Shown: positions 42,115 to 53,851, numbered from the stretch's first letter. The stretch is DNA of 64,000 nucleotides from Bacteroidales bacterium (GCA_017540505.1 JAFYAW010000016.1:1-64000), one strand, 5' to 3'. Numbers and translations: made by a program. The notes: generated by a model not told the origin, from the sequence alone.

Positions 42115-44103
42115 ATGACCACACATTCCATTTCTTGCATTATACATCCACGGATAGACAGGCTCCTATGCCTCCTCGTTTTACATATTATAATATACAC
42201 TCCTGCTCTCTTGAGGGCACAAACGGACAGCCTATTCCCTATGGATAATCTGATAGATGAGCTGGAGAATCTGTTGGAACAAAGCGAGGAAAACGGTTAT
42301 GATTATGCGGAAGAGTTGCAGGAACAAATGGAAAATTTGTCTTACAACCAACACAATATCAATGATTTGCTATACGAATATGCCATAACAACCCTTAGAA
42401 TGACACCCTACCAGTATTATCAGCTGCAACTCTATATCGAACAGTACGGCCCGCTTGTCACATTATACGAGTTAGCCGCCATACCGGGTTTCAGCGACGA
42501 AGACATGGAGCGGCTGCGGCATCGGCTGACGGTGTCCGGCCGGGGAAACACGAAATTCCAATGGCGCGACCTCCTCCGGAAAAGTCGCCACACCCTTTGG
42601 CTCCGGTACGGGCGGGTGTTAGAGCGGCAGGCCGGGTACGACACCACGCGCCCCACGCATTATGCAGGCACGCCCGGACACGTGTGCTTCCGCTACATTT
42701 GGAACATGAACGACCACATTGTCCTTAAAATAGCGGGTGAGAAAGATCCCGGCGAGCAGTTTTTCAAGGGGAAACAGCCTTACGGCTTCGACTTTTACGC
42801 CGGATCGCTCTGTTTTAAGAATATAGGACTTGTCAAGGAGGCGGTGGTGGGCGATTACCGGCTCAACTACGGGCAGGGATTGGCATTGGGAAGTGCCTTG
42901 CTTTCGGGTAGAGGTGGCGGTCCGGATGCCTTGCGCCGCTTCGGAACCGGCATCCGGGCGGTGGCACCCTGCAATGAAGGCGATTTCCTGCGGGGCGTTG
43001 CCCTTCGCATGGGTAATCAGCAGTGGAAGGGCTCGCTTTTCGGCGGACGCTCCTTCGGAACGTTGGATAACCACTATGGAGCCGACCTTTCCTGGCAGCG
43101 GGCACTGTTCCGAGTCGGACTTCGGGCGGTGTGCCACACCCTCACCGATACCACTCAGGAGAAACTATCGCATAAAATTGCTTCATCGTTTATTCCCAAT
43201 GGTTTTAATGTGTCCGCTGATTATCAAGTTCTTATAAAACATATCATCCTTTTTGGAGAGGTGGGCGTTGACCAAAATGGAAAGATAGCCGCCTTGCAAG
43301 GTGCCAACTTTTCCATGACTCCCACGACCAAGATGGGTGTGTTAGTGCGCCACTATGACCGTGATTTCCACGCCCCGTTGGGCAAAGCCTTCGGAGCCGC
43401 CAGCACCAACCGGGGCGAGAGCGGAGTATATCTTACTCTCGAGCAAATCTTCAGCCGGCGGGTGACTGCGAACGCCTATTTCGACTACTACCATCTGACC
43501 GCTCCTTCCTATCGCTGCGACGCTCCTGTAGCGTGCCTGGTTTTGGGCATCTCCGCCAACTGCCAATTCTCGCGAAACAGTCAGCTGGACGTTCGTTATA
43601 CATTAACATACAAATCTGAAAACCTGACGGACGCGCATTATCGTGTTATTAATACATATAACAGACATAAATTGAGGGTGTTATGGGTGAATACGCTGCA
43701 TCCGAACGTGCGCCTGAAGACTGGAATCGAAGGTCGTTTCAACCATTACCCCCGCAGTCGCTTAACATACAGCGGCATACTTCTGTATCAGGATTTTGCC
43801 TGGAGTATAAAAAAGCCTGACATCAGTCTTCACTTGCGGATGGCCTTCTTTGACACGGATCGGTACGATGAGCGGCTATATGCGTACGAGGATGACGTTT
43901 ACTACGCATTTACCATCGGAAGCTATTATTACAAAGGGATTCGTGGGTATATTGTGCTTCGCTACAAATACAAATGGCTAAGTGTATGGCTGCGTGTATC
44001 GCGAACCGAATATTTGGACCGCAAGGTCATCAGTAGCGGCCTGAATCAGATTGACAGGCCGCACAAAACCGAAGTGAGGGCGCAAATCATGTTCAGTCTG
44101 TGA
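42115..44103 (+). CDS. Helix-hairpin-helix outer-membrane protein
   Basis: A 662-residue exported protein of a Bacteroidota family with an N-terminal helix-hairpin-helix region and a C-terminal beta barrel. The signal peptide spans about 16-36 (ALLRAQ). Residues about 43-145 hold ComEA-like HhH units (NINDLLYEYAITTLRMTPYQ, PLVTLYELAAIPGFSDEDM). The rest, from about 160, is strand-rich with aromatic ends and terminates in MFSL, a barrel-like C-terminus. The HhH unit could bind DNA at the cell surface, which is inference. The last 11 bp overlap the convergent glycosyltransferase gene. Confidence 0.8.
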   Translation: MTTHSISCIIHPRIDRLLCLLVLHIIIYTPALLRAQTDSLFPMDNLIDELENLLEQSEENGYDYAEELQEQMENLSYNQHNINDLLYEYAITTLRMTPYQYYQLQLYIEQYGPLVTLYELAAIPGFSDEDMERLRHRLTVSGRGNTKFQWRDLLRKSRHTLWLRYGRVLERQAGYDTTRPTHYAGTPGHVCFRYIWNMNDHIVLKIAGEKDPGEQFFKGKQPYGFDFYAGSLCFKNIGLVKEAVVGDYRLNYGQGLALGSALLSGRGGGPDALRRFGTGIRAVAPCNEGDFLRGVALRMGNQQWKGSLFGGRSFGTLDNHYGADLSWQRALFRVGLRAVCHTLTDTTQEKLSHKIASSFIPNGFNVSADYQVLIKHIILFGEVGVDQNGKIAALQGANFSMTPTTKMGVLVRHYDRDFHAPLGKAFGAASTNRGESGVYLTLEQIFSRRVTANAYFDYYHLTAPSYRCDAPVACLVLGISANCQFSRNSQLDVRYTLTYKSENLTDAHYRVINTYNRHKLRVLWVNTLHPNVRLKTGIEGRFNHYPRSRLTYSGILLYQDFAWSIKKPDISLHLRMAFFDTDRYDERLYAYEDDVYYAFTIGSYYYKGIRGYIVLRYKYKWLSVWLRVSRTEYLDRKVISSGLNQIDRPHKTEVRAQIMFSL

Positions 44104-45018
44104 CGGAATCCCCGGCCATGCGGTCGCAGAGGAATTTCATTTTCATCAGATCCAAGGCCAGCAGGGATGATTTTTTCAGGATAAAATGCTGCAGAATCTT
44201 TTCTAAAGCGTTCAGCGTCTTATGCACGGGAAGCGTCAGATGATAGTGTTCGCATTTGGCATACATCCGCATCAGCCGGCTGTTTTGGAGAAAGCTGTCG
44301 GGCAGTTTACGATCCCGGTGAAGGCGCACAAGGTTTTCCACGGAGGTCTTCACCTTTAGCAGAAACACATAGTTCGCGTCGATGCCGTCGTGATACAGCT
44401 CGTTGTCCACATGTTCCACGGGCACATCTGCCATCTGCAGCTGGATGCCGAAAAGCGTGTCCTCAAAACCATACGTGGAGATGGACTCGTCGAAGCGGCA
44501 AATCTGGAACAGATTCTTGGTTGTCAGCATGTTAAACGGCGTGAAGGCGGCGTAAGGCTTCAGGTTCCGGCGGGCGGAGGTGCGCACCTCACGGCGCACG
44601 CCATACTTCCATCGCAGACGATGGTCCTCTTCCGGCATCTGCTCGCGGTAGGCCAGTCCACCCGACACCACGAACGGCTTGCTTTCCGCCGAACGGCTAC
44701 GGATGCATTGCAGATAGTGGGAAATATAGTCTGGCTTCTTCACATTCGCATCGCAGTCCATGAAGAGCAGATAGGGATAGCGTGCGGTGTCGGCCAGATG
44801 ATTGCGGACCTTGGATCGGCCCTGGTTCTCCTCATTGGTCAGGAGGACAACTTCCGGTTCATGGGCAACATCCTCATAGAATCGATGATACGCGGCATCG
44901 GAGGCGTCATCTTCCACCAGCACTTCGAACGTAAGGCCCAGCTGGCGGCATTGGCGCAGCAGGTCGCGCACCAGATGACGCAGGTCCACATTATAGGCCG
45001 GAATCAGTATGGAAAGCA

Positions 45019-45019
<1 letters not shown>
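44093..45019 (-). CDS. Family 2 glycosyltransferase
   Basis: A 308-residue GT-A fold glycosyltransferase. [12 protein letters not shown] opens the nucleotide-sugar site, [12 protein letters not shown] supplies the first Asp pair, [15 protein letters not shown] is the DxD metal site (near 90-100), and the C-terminal part has a KDTL-like FEDTLFGI. It is soluble. Donor and acceptor are not readable. Its ATG overlaps the TGA of the ftsE-like gene by one base, so translation is coupled. Confidence 0.85.
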
Positions 45020-47797
<2,778 letters not shown>

Positions 47798-47815
47798 TTA
47801 ATTCTATAAAACGTG

Positions 47816-47823
47816 CAAAGATA
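47816..47823 (-). promoter_or_regulatory. -7 box TATCTTTG for gyrB
   Basis: Minus-strand TAnnTTTG, 27 nt upstream of the gyrB start. Confidence 0.7.
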
Positions 47824-47952
47824 CGAAAAAAAACGGTAGCCTGAGGTGTTTTTGCGATAAAAAACACACATTTCAGGATACCGTTTTTTCAGGGTGAAAA
47901 CGGGCTTTCCCGGCAGGTCCGGAGCCGTTATTCCCAATCGTCAAGGAACGGG

Positions 47953-48741
47953 TTAGGCATGGAGCCTGCGGTCCATTTCCTGGGCCAGATAGGAGGCCAC
48001 ATCGTCGGCATAGGTGTTCATGCCGAAGCCGGCGTCGAAGCCGAGTTCCTTTGCCAGCTCGTGCGTGATGCGCGGGCCGCCGGCGCAGACAATGAGCTTG
48101 TCGCGCAGACCTTCGGCTTCCAGCATCTCGATGAGCTCGGTCATGTTCTTGATGTGCACGTCCTTCTGGGTCACGGTCTGCGACACCAACAGCGCGTCGG
48201 CATGCATCTCCACGGCCTTGGCGATAAACTCCTCGTTGGGGATCTGGCTGCCCATGTTCAGCGCGTCGAACATATCGTAGCGCTCAATGCCGTAATGGCC
48301 GGCGTAGCCCTTCATGTTCATGATGGCGTCGATGCCCACGGTATGGGCGTCCGTGCCGGTGCTGGCGCCCACCACGATGATTTTGCGTCCGATATGCTCG
48401 CGGATGAACTGGTCGGTCTCCTGCATGGACCATACCGTGGACTCCACTTTCGGCACGTGGATGGTGGTATAGTCCACCGTATGGGTGCTGGAACCGTAGC
48501 AGTTTACAAATGTGAACCCGTTGGTAAGTTCCTTGTAATAAACCACCTGCGGATTGTCGAAGCCCATCTTCTTGAGGAGCTGTTTGGCCGCCTCCACCGC
48601 CTCGTCGCCGCAGGGCACGGGCAGCGTGAAGCTCAGCTGCGTCTTGCCGTCGTTCATCGTGTCGCCGTAGGGCTTCACACGCGTCAGGTCTAACGTCTGA
48701 TCAAAATCCTTTTGATCCATTGAATATAATCCACCGCTCAT
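47953..48741 (-). CDS. kamE: Lysine 5,6-aminomutase beta subunit
   Basis: A 262-residue B12-binding subunit of lysine 5,6-aminomutase, which with KamD shifts the terminal amino group of D-lysine or beta-lysine in lysine fermentation, using adenosylcobalamin and PLP. The Rossmann domain has TGTDAHTVGIDAI with the cobalt-ligand His at residue 133 and NMKG with the PLP-binding Lys at 144, the same numbers as in the clostridial enzyme. A dimerisation domain (1-105) precedes it. The gene has its own promoter and is separated from kamD by 2.7 kb, which is unusual; kamD and kamE are normally adjacent. Confidence 0.93.
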   Translation of the reverse strand: MSGGLYSMDQKDFDQTLDLTRVKPYGDTMNDGKTQLSFTLPVPCGDEAVEAAKQLLKKMGFDNPQVVYYKELTNGFTFVNCYGSSTHTVDYTTIHVPKVESTVWSMQETDQFIREHIGRKIIVVGASTGTDAHTVGIDAIMNMKGYAGHYGIERYDMFDALNMGSQIPNEEFIAKAVEMHADALLVSQTVTQKDVHIKNMTELIEMLEAEGLRDKLIVCAGGPRITHELAKELGFDAGFGMNTYADDVASYLAQEMDRRLHA

Positions 48742-48802
48742 AATATCTGTACTTTAGGGGATGATTGTTTTATCTTTTTTAGATTCGTGAAAATTAAAAC
48801 TG

Positions 48803-48810
48803 CAAAAATA
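48803..48810 (-). promoter_or_regulatory. -7 box TATTTTTG for kamE
   Basis: Minus-strand TAnnTTTG, 61 nt upstream of the kamE start. Confidence 0.6.
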
Positions 48811-48867
48811 GGAAATTTTCCCATTGGTGCCGTTTTTTTAAAAGGGAAAATAATTTTTCCACATGGA

Positions 48868-49014
48868 GACGCGCCGTGGCACATCCCCTCGTTTTCTGTT
48901 TTTGAGACACGATTTGAGGCGCGATGAATCGCGCCTCTACAGTTTTCCTTATTGATACGTCACGGTATGTTTTTGCGTGTTTTTATTGAGACGTACCACG
49001 GTACGTCTCTACAT
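48868..49014. repeat. Cluster of GTAGAGACG-type palindromes
   Basis: Three copies: a degenerate one from 48864, a 10-bp arm copy at 48916-48937 (GAGGCGCGAT/ATCGCGCCTC) and one at 48988-49009 (GAGACGTACC/GGTACGTCTC). Two of them are followed by CTCTAC or TCTCTACA as in the copies at 1.7 and 29.8 kb. Confidence 0.7.
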
Positions 49015-49020
49015 GCCACG

Positions 49021-49128
49021 TTACTGTTTCACAACCTTTTTCACCACCGCGCCGCTGTCCGTCTCCACGCGCAACTCCACCTTGCCCTGGTTTTGGGGTT
49101 TGGTTGTTGTAGTTAAGAAGTTAAGGAA
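49021..49128 (-). pseudogene. Remnant of a T9SS C-terminal sorting domain
   Basis: The minus strand reads 35 codons ending GKVELRVETDSGAVVKKVVK-Gln-stop at 49021, the characteristic final strand and Lys/Val-rich end of type IX sorted proteins. Upstream the frame closes at 49129 in repeat sequence. An orphan -7 box (49309-49316) faces it. This looks like the two ends of a deleted secreted-protein gene with repeats in between. Confidence 0.5.
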
Positions 49129-49254
49129 CTAAGGAGTTAAGGGTGTTGGCCGTTAGCTATTGGCCGTTGGCTTTTGGCTTTATAGTTAAGAAGTTAAGGA
49201 ACTAAGGGGTTAAGGGTGTTAGCCATTAGCTATTGGCCGTTGGCTTTTGGCTTT
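49111..49254. repeat. Tandem 71-bp duplication of octamer/heptamer arrays
   Basis: 49111-49181 and 49184-49254 are the same sequence with three differences. Each copy is four 8-bp units (AGTTAAGG type), one 8-bp GTGTTGGC, then 7-bp CGTTAGC, TATTGGC, CGTTGGC, TTTTGGC. A short array of AACTCTA-like units follows to about 49286. Confidence 0.85.
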
Positions 49255-49308
49255 TCTCTAAACTATAAACTCTCAACTCTAAACTTAATAGTTGGAGAAT
49301 ACGTGCGA

Positions 49309-49316
49309 CAAAGATA
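49309..49316 (-). promoter_or_regulatory. Orphan -7 box TATCTTTG
   Basis: Minus-strand TAnnTTTG with no intact gene downstream; it points to the T9SS remnant at 49021-49128. The bases 49317-49500 hold no gene I can support. Confidence 0.4.
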
Positions 49317-49500
49317 TACATTTCTTTTCGAAAATGGGACTGAAAAAAAGTGAGGGTACCCGCACTTTCGTCAAATATTTTCTTCATTCACCCCATATAT
49401 CGGATTTTCACCCTAAAAAGATGGAAATATCACCTTTTTGTCTAACAAATGAAAAAACGGTCCGGAAAAAAGATCATGCCTTTTCGCACATGTATGCCTT

Positions 49501-49549
49501 TCGCGGCGGGCACATCTTTTCTTCGTGGCACACGCCTGCCGCGCCGCGA
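49501..49549 (+). repeat. GC-rich palindromic element, copy 4
   Basis: Starts TCGCGGCGGGCACATC and ends GCCGCGCCGCGA, same orientation as copy 1. Confidence 0.85.
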
Positions 49550-49618
49550 TATCGTGTGCGGCGGCCCTATTCTACAGATATGCAACGCCTAACGGCGTTT
49601 TTTTGGGGAACAGTGATC

Positions 49619-49716
49619 ACAGAGCAGAGAACAAAGAACAGAGAACCGGGAACCGAAAAACGCAAATCGCAAATCGAATGCCAACGGCTAACAGCCAATC
49701 CCCAACGGCCAACGCA
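49619..49716. repeat. Fourteen heptamers in unbroken register
   Basis: Consecutive 7-bp units: ACAGAGC, AGAGAAC, AAAGAAC, AGAGAAC, CGGGAAC, CGAAAAA, then CGCAAAT twice, CGAATGC, CAACGGC, TAACAGC, CAATCCC, CAACGGC, CAACGCA. The array ends 2 bp before the stop codon of the CarD-like gene. Confidence 0.88.
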
Positions 49717-49718
49717 CC

Positions 49719-50261
49719 TCACGCTTTCATTCCCACAAAATAATCCCCCTTGTCCTCAAACAGGACATTGAAGGAGGTCATGCTGCCGTAGATGCGGGAG
49801 ATGTACTGCTGCAGGTTTACTTTCTCCTCGTCGGTGAGGCTGTCGCTGCTGTTGATGTTCTGCTCCAATACGCGCAGGCGGTCGCGCATCATGACGATCT
49901 TGTGGAAGAAGGTCTCCACGGGGATCTCCTTCGGGGCGAGGTCGGGGTTGGCGGGCCGCAGCACCATGGTGCCGCCCTGCCACTTGCGCCCCAACTCGGC
50001 CTTGTATTCGATGCCGTTGTACTTGGTGAGCAGATGGGTGAGCACGCGCTCAAACTCCTTGAGGTTCAGCTTCGGCTGGTTGTCGTCAGCGGCTTCCACC
50101 GGCTCGACGACTTCCAGCTGCACGCTCATCTTCGAGAATTCCACTTCGCCGCCCCGCACAAAGATGACCTTGTACGTCAGGGGGCCGTTCATGCTGATGA
50201 TGCCTTCGCCATATTTCTCGTGGCTCACGCGGGTTCCTACCGCAAGATTGTCTTTATCCAT
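49719..50261 (-). CDS. CarD/Tudor-like hypothetical protein
   Basis: A 180-residue soluble protein. Residues about 8-50 (VGTRVSHEKYGEGIISMN, then KVIFVRGGEVEFS) form a small beta barrel like the CarD N-terminal / UvrD C-terminal Tudor module, which binds RNA polymerase in those proteins. The rest is helical (about 65-170) and not recognised. It is a known Bacteroidota hypothetical family. The start is the ATG at 50261; an in-frame TTG lies two codons upstream. It follows the DUF362 gene by 12 nt, so kamD, DUF362 and this gene are probably one transcript. Confidence 0.7.
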   Translation of the reverse strand: MDKDNLAVGTRVSHEKYGEGIISMNGPLTYKVIFVRGGEVEFSKMSVQLEVVEPVEAADDNQPKLNLKEFERVLTHLLTKYNGIEYKAELGRKWQGGTMVLRPANPDLAPKEIPVETFFHKIVMMRDRLRVLEQNINSSDSLTDEEKVNLQQYISRIYGSMTSFNVLFEDKGDYFVGMKA

Positions 50262-50273
50262 AATCAATTGATG

Positions 50274-51440
50274 TTATTTCTGTTCTTGTTTCTCTTCTTT
50301 CTTTTCAGTTTGTTTCACTGCCTCTTCTAACGTGATGCGTTGGCCGGTTGCCACATCGATGAGGATGTATTTGGTGCTGCCCATGCCCAGTTTCTCGGCA
50401 TATTTCAATTGCTCGATGCCGCTGACATGATTCACTTTCTGAAAGACATGCTCGCAGCCGTAGGCCTTGGATGTGAGGTCCTGGCAGGCCTGGTCGATGG
50501 CCACAATATCCTTGGAGGCCACTGCGCCGATGTCGCGCATGAAGGGCTTGGGGGCCTTGGCGGAGCAGTCGCAGGTGGTGGAGATGTTGGCCATGACGTT
50601 GATGAACACCATCGGACGCTTGTCTTCCAGCACTTTGGTGTATTCCACGAGCTTGCGCAGGAAGCGGGTCTCATCGTAGCCGGAATTGTCCGGGGAGAAG
50701 AGTTTCAGCGGACATTCGGCGATGCACTTGGCGCAGCCGATGCACTTGGTGGTGTCAATGACGGGGCCGTGACTGTCCACGGAGATGGCCACGGCGGGAC
50801 ACTGGTTGGCGCAGCGATTGCACTGGAAGCACTTGTCGGGCGTGTTCACCTTCGGGTAGTTGTTGGCGTGGATGGCCATCTTGCCTCCCGGGGAGGCCAT
50901 GCCCATACCCACATTCTTGATAGCCCCGCCGAATCCCGACGAGCCATGTCCCTTGAAGTGGGAATAGATGATGTAGAAGTCGTAATTCTCGAAGTGGTCG
51001 CCCGTGCGCACGGTCTTGCAGAACTCGAAATTCGCATCACCCGGATAGATGATCTCGTTGTCCGCATCCAAAATGTCGATGGGGGCGAACGTGAACCCGT
51101 GCTCCTTCGCCAATGCGATGTGGGATTTGGTAAAGCGGCGGTCGCTGACATACAACACGTTGGTCTCCACAAAGGTGGGGTGCACCTTGTCCACCAGCGG
51201 ATGCAGCAGCTCCGGATTCAGGAAGTTCTGGTTGCCACGCTCTCCGAAATGCACCTTCAAGCCGATGTTTTTATAATTGGAGACATCCACTCCCATAGCT
51301 TCATAAAGCTTCAGGATATTCTTCGGAGTTATCTCACTACAAAAATAGACTACCGAAACTTTCGAAGCCTCTTTCTGCGCCTTGATTCCAGTCATTACAG
51401 CCAGGAAACAAAACACAAACAAAAAAATCTTTCTTATCAT
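50274..51440 (-). CDS. DUF362 protein with two [4Fe-4S] sites
   Basis: A 388-residue exported iron-sulfur protein. A signal-like N-terminus (about 4-21, FLFVFCFLAVMTGIKAQ) is followed by the DUF362 domain (about 25-180) and a bacterial ferredoxin fold with CFQCNRCANQCP and CIGCAKCIAECP (about 199-245), giving two [4Fe-4S] clusters. The C-terminus is Lys/Glu-rich. DUF362 proteins are of unknown function. An exported ferredoxin is unusual unless it is folded by another route. It lies between kamD (46 nt) and the CarD-like gene. Confidence 0.85.
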   Translation of the reverse strand: MIRKIFLFVFCFLAVMTGIKAQKEASKVSVVYFCSEITPKNILKLYEAMGVDVSNYKNIGLKVHFGERGNQNFLNPELLHPLVDKVHPTFVETNVLYVSDRRFTKSHIALAKEHGFTFAPIDILDADNEIIYPGDANFEFCKTVRTGDHFENYDFYIIYSHFKGHGSSGFGGAIKNVGMGMASPGGKMAIHANNYPKVNTPDKCFQCNRCANQCPAVAISVDSHGPVIDTTKCIGCAKCIAECPLKLFSPDNSGYDETRFLRKLVEYTKVLEDKRPMVFINVMANISTTCDCSAKAPKPFMRDIGAVASKDIVAIDQACQDLTSKAYGCEHVFQKVNHVSGIEQLKYAEKLGMGSTKYILIDVATGQRITLEEAVKQTEKKEEKQEQK

Positions 51441-51456
51441 AAATCTGAATTGTAAA

Positions 51457-51484
51457 AACTCTAAACTCTAAACTCTCAACTCTA
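51457..51484. repeat. Heptamer array, unit AACTCTA (4 units)
   Basis: AACTCTA, AACTCTA, AACTCTC, AACTCTA in register, followed by AACTATT, in which the kamD stop codon (minus strand) falls. Confidence 0.85.
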
Positions 51485-51486
51485 AA

Positions 51487-53043
51487 CTATTTCCTGTTCT
51501 TCATCAGTTCGATGAACGGATTGAAATAGTTCTCCCCTTTCGTCACCACGCCGGCCAATCCCTTGCCGCCGTTCATCGGGCGCTTCACGTCGCCGAAGAT
51601 TCCTTTCTCCAATGCGGAGAACAGACCTTCTTCCACAATCTGTTGCAGCAGTTCGATGGCATTGTTGAGCACCGTTTTGGCGCGTTCGCGGCAGATACCG
51701 CCCTCGCGGAACTCCATCTCCTCGCCGATGCTCCGCATGTCGTTGAAGATGTAGCGGGCATTCTCGATGGAGAGGTAGCGGTCGCTCATGAAGGGGGTGT
51801 GGATGGCCTCGGTGGGCATACCCAGCAGCTGAATGCCCTGGTGGGTCCAAATGCCGATCATGTTGAAGAGGGCGTCCTGGATGTGGCCGCGGAAGATGTT
51901 GCCGGTCATGAATTTCGTGGGCGGCATGTATTTGAGGGTGGCCTTCGGGAAGATCTCGCGGGTCATCTGCGCCTGTGCGAGTTCGAGGAGGAAGCCGTTT
52001 TCAAGCATCGGGTCCATCTCGAAGGCGTGTCCGAGGCCCATCTGCTCCTCCGGCAGGGCAGCCAGGAGGGCTAACTGCTCGTTGATGAGGTCGGAGGCGA
52101 GCACCGTATGGGCGGCCTCCACGGCATCGGCGGTGGTGAGGTAGTTGTCCTCGCCGGTGTTGATGATGACGCCGGCATAGCCGTTGATGACGCGGGAGAA
52201 GTACTGGTCGATGAGGGTGCGCTGCGGGTTGATGTCGCGGAAGAGGATGCCATAAAGGGCGTCGTTGAGCATCACGTCGAGACGTTCGAGGGCACCCATG
52301 GCGGCGATTTCGGGCATACAGAGGCCGGAGCAGTAGTTGCAGAGGCGGATGTAGCGGCCCACCTCTTCGCCTACCTCATCGAGGGCCTTGCGCATGATGC
52401 GGAAGTTCTCCTGCGTGGCGAACGTGCCGCCGAAGCCTTCGGTGGTGGCGCCGTAGGGCACGTAGTCAAGGAGGCTCTGGCCCGTGGTACGGATCACGGC
52501 GATGATGTCGGCACCCTGGCGCGCACCGGCTTGGGCTTGCACCACATCCTCGTAGATGTTGCCCGTGGCCACGATGATGTAGAGGTACGGTTTCGGACCC
52601 TCACCGATGGTGTTCAGGTACTCGTTGCGCTTGGCTACGTTGCCCTTGATGCGGGTCAGGCAGGCCTCCACAAAAGGATTCACGGCCGCCTGTATCTTGT
52701 CTGTCGTATTCAGTTTCAATGTTGTGATGTCCCAGTTCTCGGTGGCTATCTTCTCGGCAATGTCCTGCGGGGCCATACCCGTTTCCAGAATGGCGTTACC
52801 GATGAAATAGAGGACACCTTGGTTCAGCACGCCCTTCTCCAGAATGGCGTCCACCACGCGGTTGGGAAGGGGTACGCCGTTTTCGTCCACACCGTCAATG
52901 CCGATCAGGCGGCATAAGGTGCGCTCTACCGTCACCGTGGTATAGGCGTCCACAAATTCTTGTACCTGATTGGCGATGTTCTTTGCCAACTGCTTGGCCG
53001 CATCCACCTGTGTGAAATCTAATCCGAGTTTACTTTTTCTCAT
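51487..53043 (-). CDS. kamD: Lysine 5,6-aminomutase alpha subunit
   Basis: A 518-residue TIM-barrel subunit of lysine 5,6-aminomutase that binds PLP and the adenosyl part of coenzyme B12 together with KamE. The start MRKSKLGLDFTQVDAAKQLA, VERTLCRLIGIDGVDENGVP, and the central YNYCSGLCMPEIA-like stretch (LCNYCSGLCMPEIAAMGALE) and VQAQAGARQGADIIAVIRTT are KamD features; size equals the clostridial subunit. The C-terminal glycine-containing motif of pyruvate formate-lyase is not present. The gene is separated from kamE by two genes and a repeat island. Confidence 0.93.
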   Translation of the reverse strand: MRKSKLGLDFTQVDAAKQLAKNIANQVQEFVDAYTTVTVERTLCRLIGIDGVDENGVPLPNRVVDAILEKGVLNQGVLYFIGNAILETGMAPQDIAEKIATENWDITTLKLNTTDKIQAAVNPFVEACLTRIKGNVAKRNEYLNTIGEGPKPYLYIIVATGNIYEDVVQAQAGARQGADIIAVIRTTGQSLLDYVPYGATTEGFGGTFATQENFRIMRKALDEVGEEVGRYIRLCNYCSGLCMPEIAAMGALERLDVMLNDALYGILFRDINPQRTLIDQYFSRVINGYAGVIINTGEDNYLTTADAVEAAHTVLASDLINEQLALLAALPEEQMGLGHAFEMDPMLENGFLLELAQAQMTREIFPKATLKYMPPTKFMTGNIFRGHIQDALFNMIGIWTHQGIQLLGMPTEAIHTPFMSDRYLSIENARYIFNDMRSIGEEMEFREGGICRERAKTVLNNAIELLQQIVEEGLFSALEKGIFGDVKRPMNGGKGLAGVVTKGENYFNPFIELMKNRK

Positions 53044-53064
53044 GCGAAATATTGGTTTGTATTG

Positions 53065-53814
53065 TTAATCATTAACGTTAAAAATGTCAAAATGCGCCAG
53101 ATGCCATTTCTGAAGGCGGTATTGCAGGGCGGTCCAGAGTACGCCCCAGCCGTACTTGGAACTGCGACGGAAGTTGATGGAGGAGGCCTCCGGGAAGTAT
53201 TTGGTAGGACACGTGATCTCGGCAATCTCGTAGCCGGCGTAGAAGATCTGGGCCAGCATCTGGTTGTCGAAAACAAAGTCGTCGGAATTGTCCATGAAAC
53301 GGATTTTCCTCAGCACTTCCGAAGAAAAGGCACGATAGCCCGTGTGATATTCGGAGAGTTTTTGGTTCATCAACACGTTTTGTATGAAGGTGAGGCAGCG
53401 GTTGAAGATGTACTTGTACAGTGGCATTCCTCCCCGTAAGGCACCCTTTCCCAAAATACGGGAACCCAGCACCACAGGATACAAGTCATTCACAATGACA
53501 TACGCCATCGACTCGATCAGCTTCGGAGTATATTGGTAGTCGGGATGTAGCATGATGACCACATCGGCACCGAGTTCAAGGGCTTTGGTGTAACATGATT
53601 TCTGGTTGCCGCCATAGCCTTTGTTCACATCATGGCGGATGATATGGTGTATGCCGAGGGCTTGTCCCACTTCCACGGTAGCGTCTTGCGAACAGTCATC
53701 CACCAGGATCACCTCATCCACAATGTCAAAGGGAATCTCCTCGTAGGTCTGCCGCAGCGTCGTTTCCGCGTTATAGGCGGGTAAAACCACACATATTTTC
53801 TTGTTTTTCAACAT
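53065..53814 (-). CDS. Polyprenol-phosphate-type family 2 glycosyltransferase
   Basis: A 249-residue GT2 enzyme resembling dolichol-phosphate mannosyltransferase catalytic domains. VVLPAYNAETTLRQTYEEIP starts the nucleotide site, ILVDDCSQDATV gives the Asp pair, VIMLHPDYQYTP stands where the DxD metal site usually is (here HPDYQ), and MLAQIFYAGYEIAEITCPTK is typical of this group. No membrane anchor at the C-terminus. It probably makes a lipid-linked sugar or transfers a sugar for surface glycans. It lies 21 nt upstream of kamD, so it may be the first gene of that transcript. Confidence 0.85.
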   Translation of the reverse strand: MLKNKKICVVLPAYNAETTLRQTYEEIPFDIVDEVILVDDCSQDATVEVGQALGIHHIIRHDVNKGYGGNQKSCYTKALELGADVVIMLHPDYQYTPKLIESMAYVIVNDLYPVVLGSRILGKGALRGGMPLYKYIFNRCLTFIQNVLMNQKLSEYHTGYRAFSSEVLRKIRFMDNSDDFVFDNQMLAQIFYAGYEIAEITCPTKYFPEASSINFRRSSKYGWGVLWTALQYRLQKWHLAHFDIFNVND

Positions 53815-53843
53815 ATTGATTCAGGAAAGCCTAAAAAAACGCG

Positions 53844-53851
53844 CAAAAATA
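53844..53851 (-). promoter_or_regulatory. -7 box TATTTTTG for the GT2-kamD transcript
   Basis: Minus-strand TAnnTTTG, 29 nt upstream of the start at 53814. Confidence 0.65.

Noticed and set aside
49111..49286. CRISPR array
   Set aside because: Repeats are 7-8 bp units without unique spacers of 25-45 bp, and no cas gene is present in the window.
51487..53043. Pyruvate formate-lyase-like glycyl-radical enzyme
   Set aside because: Size and neighbourhood with iron-sulfur genes suggested it at first, but there is no glycyl-radical motif and the sequence and length fit lysine 5,6-aminomutase alpha subunit, with kamE nearby.
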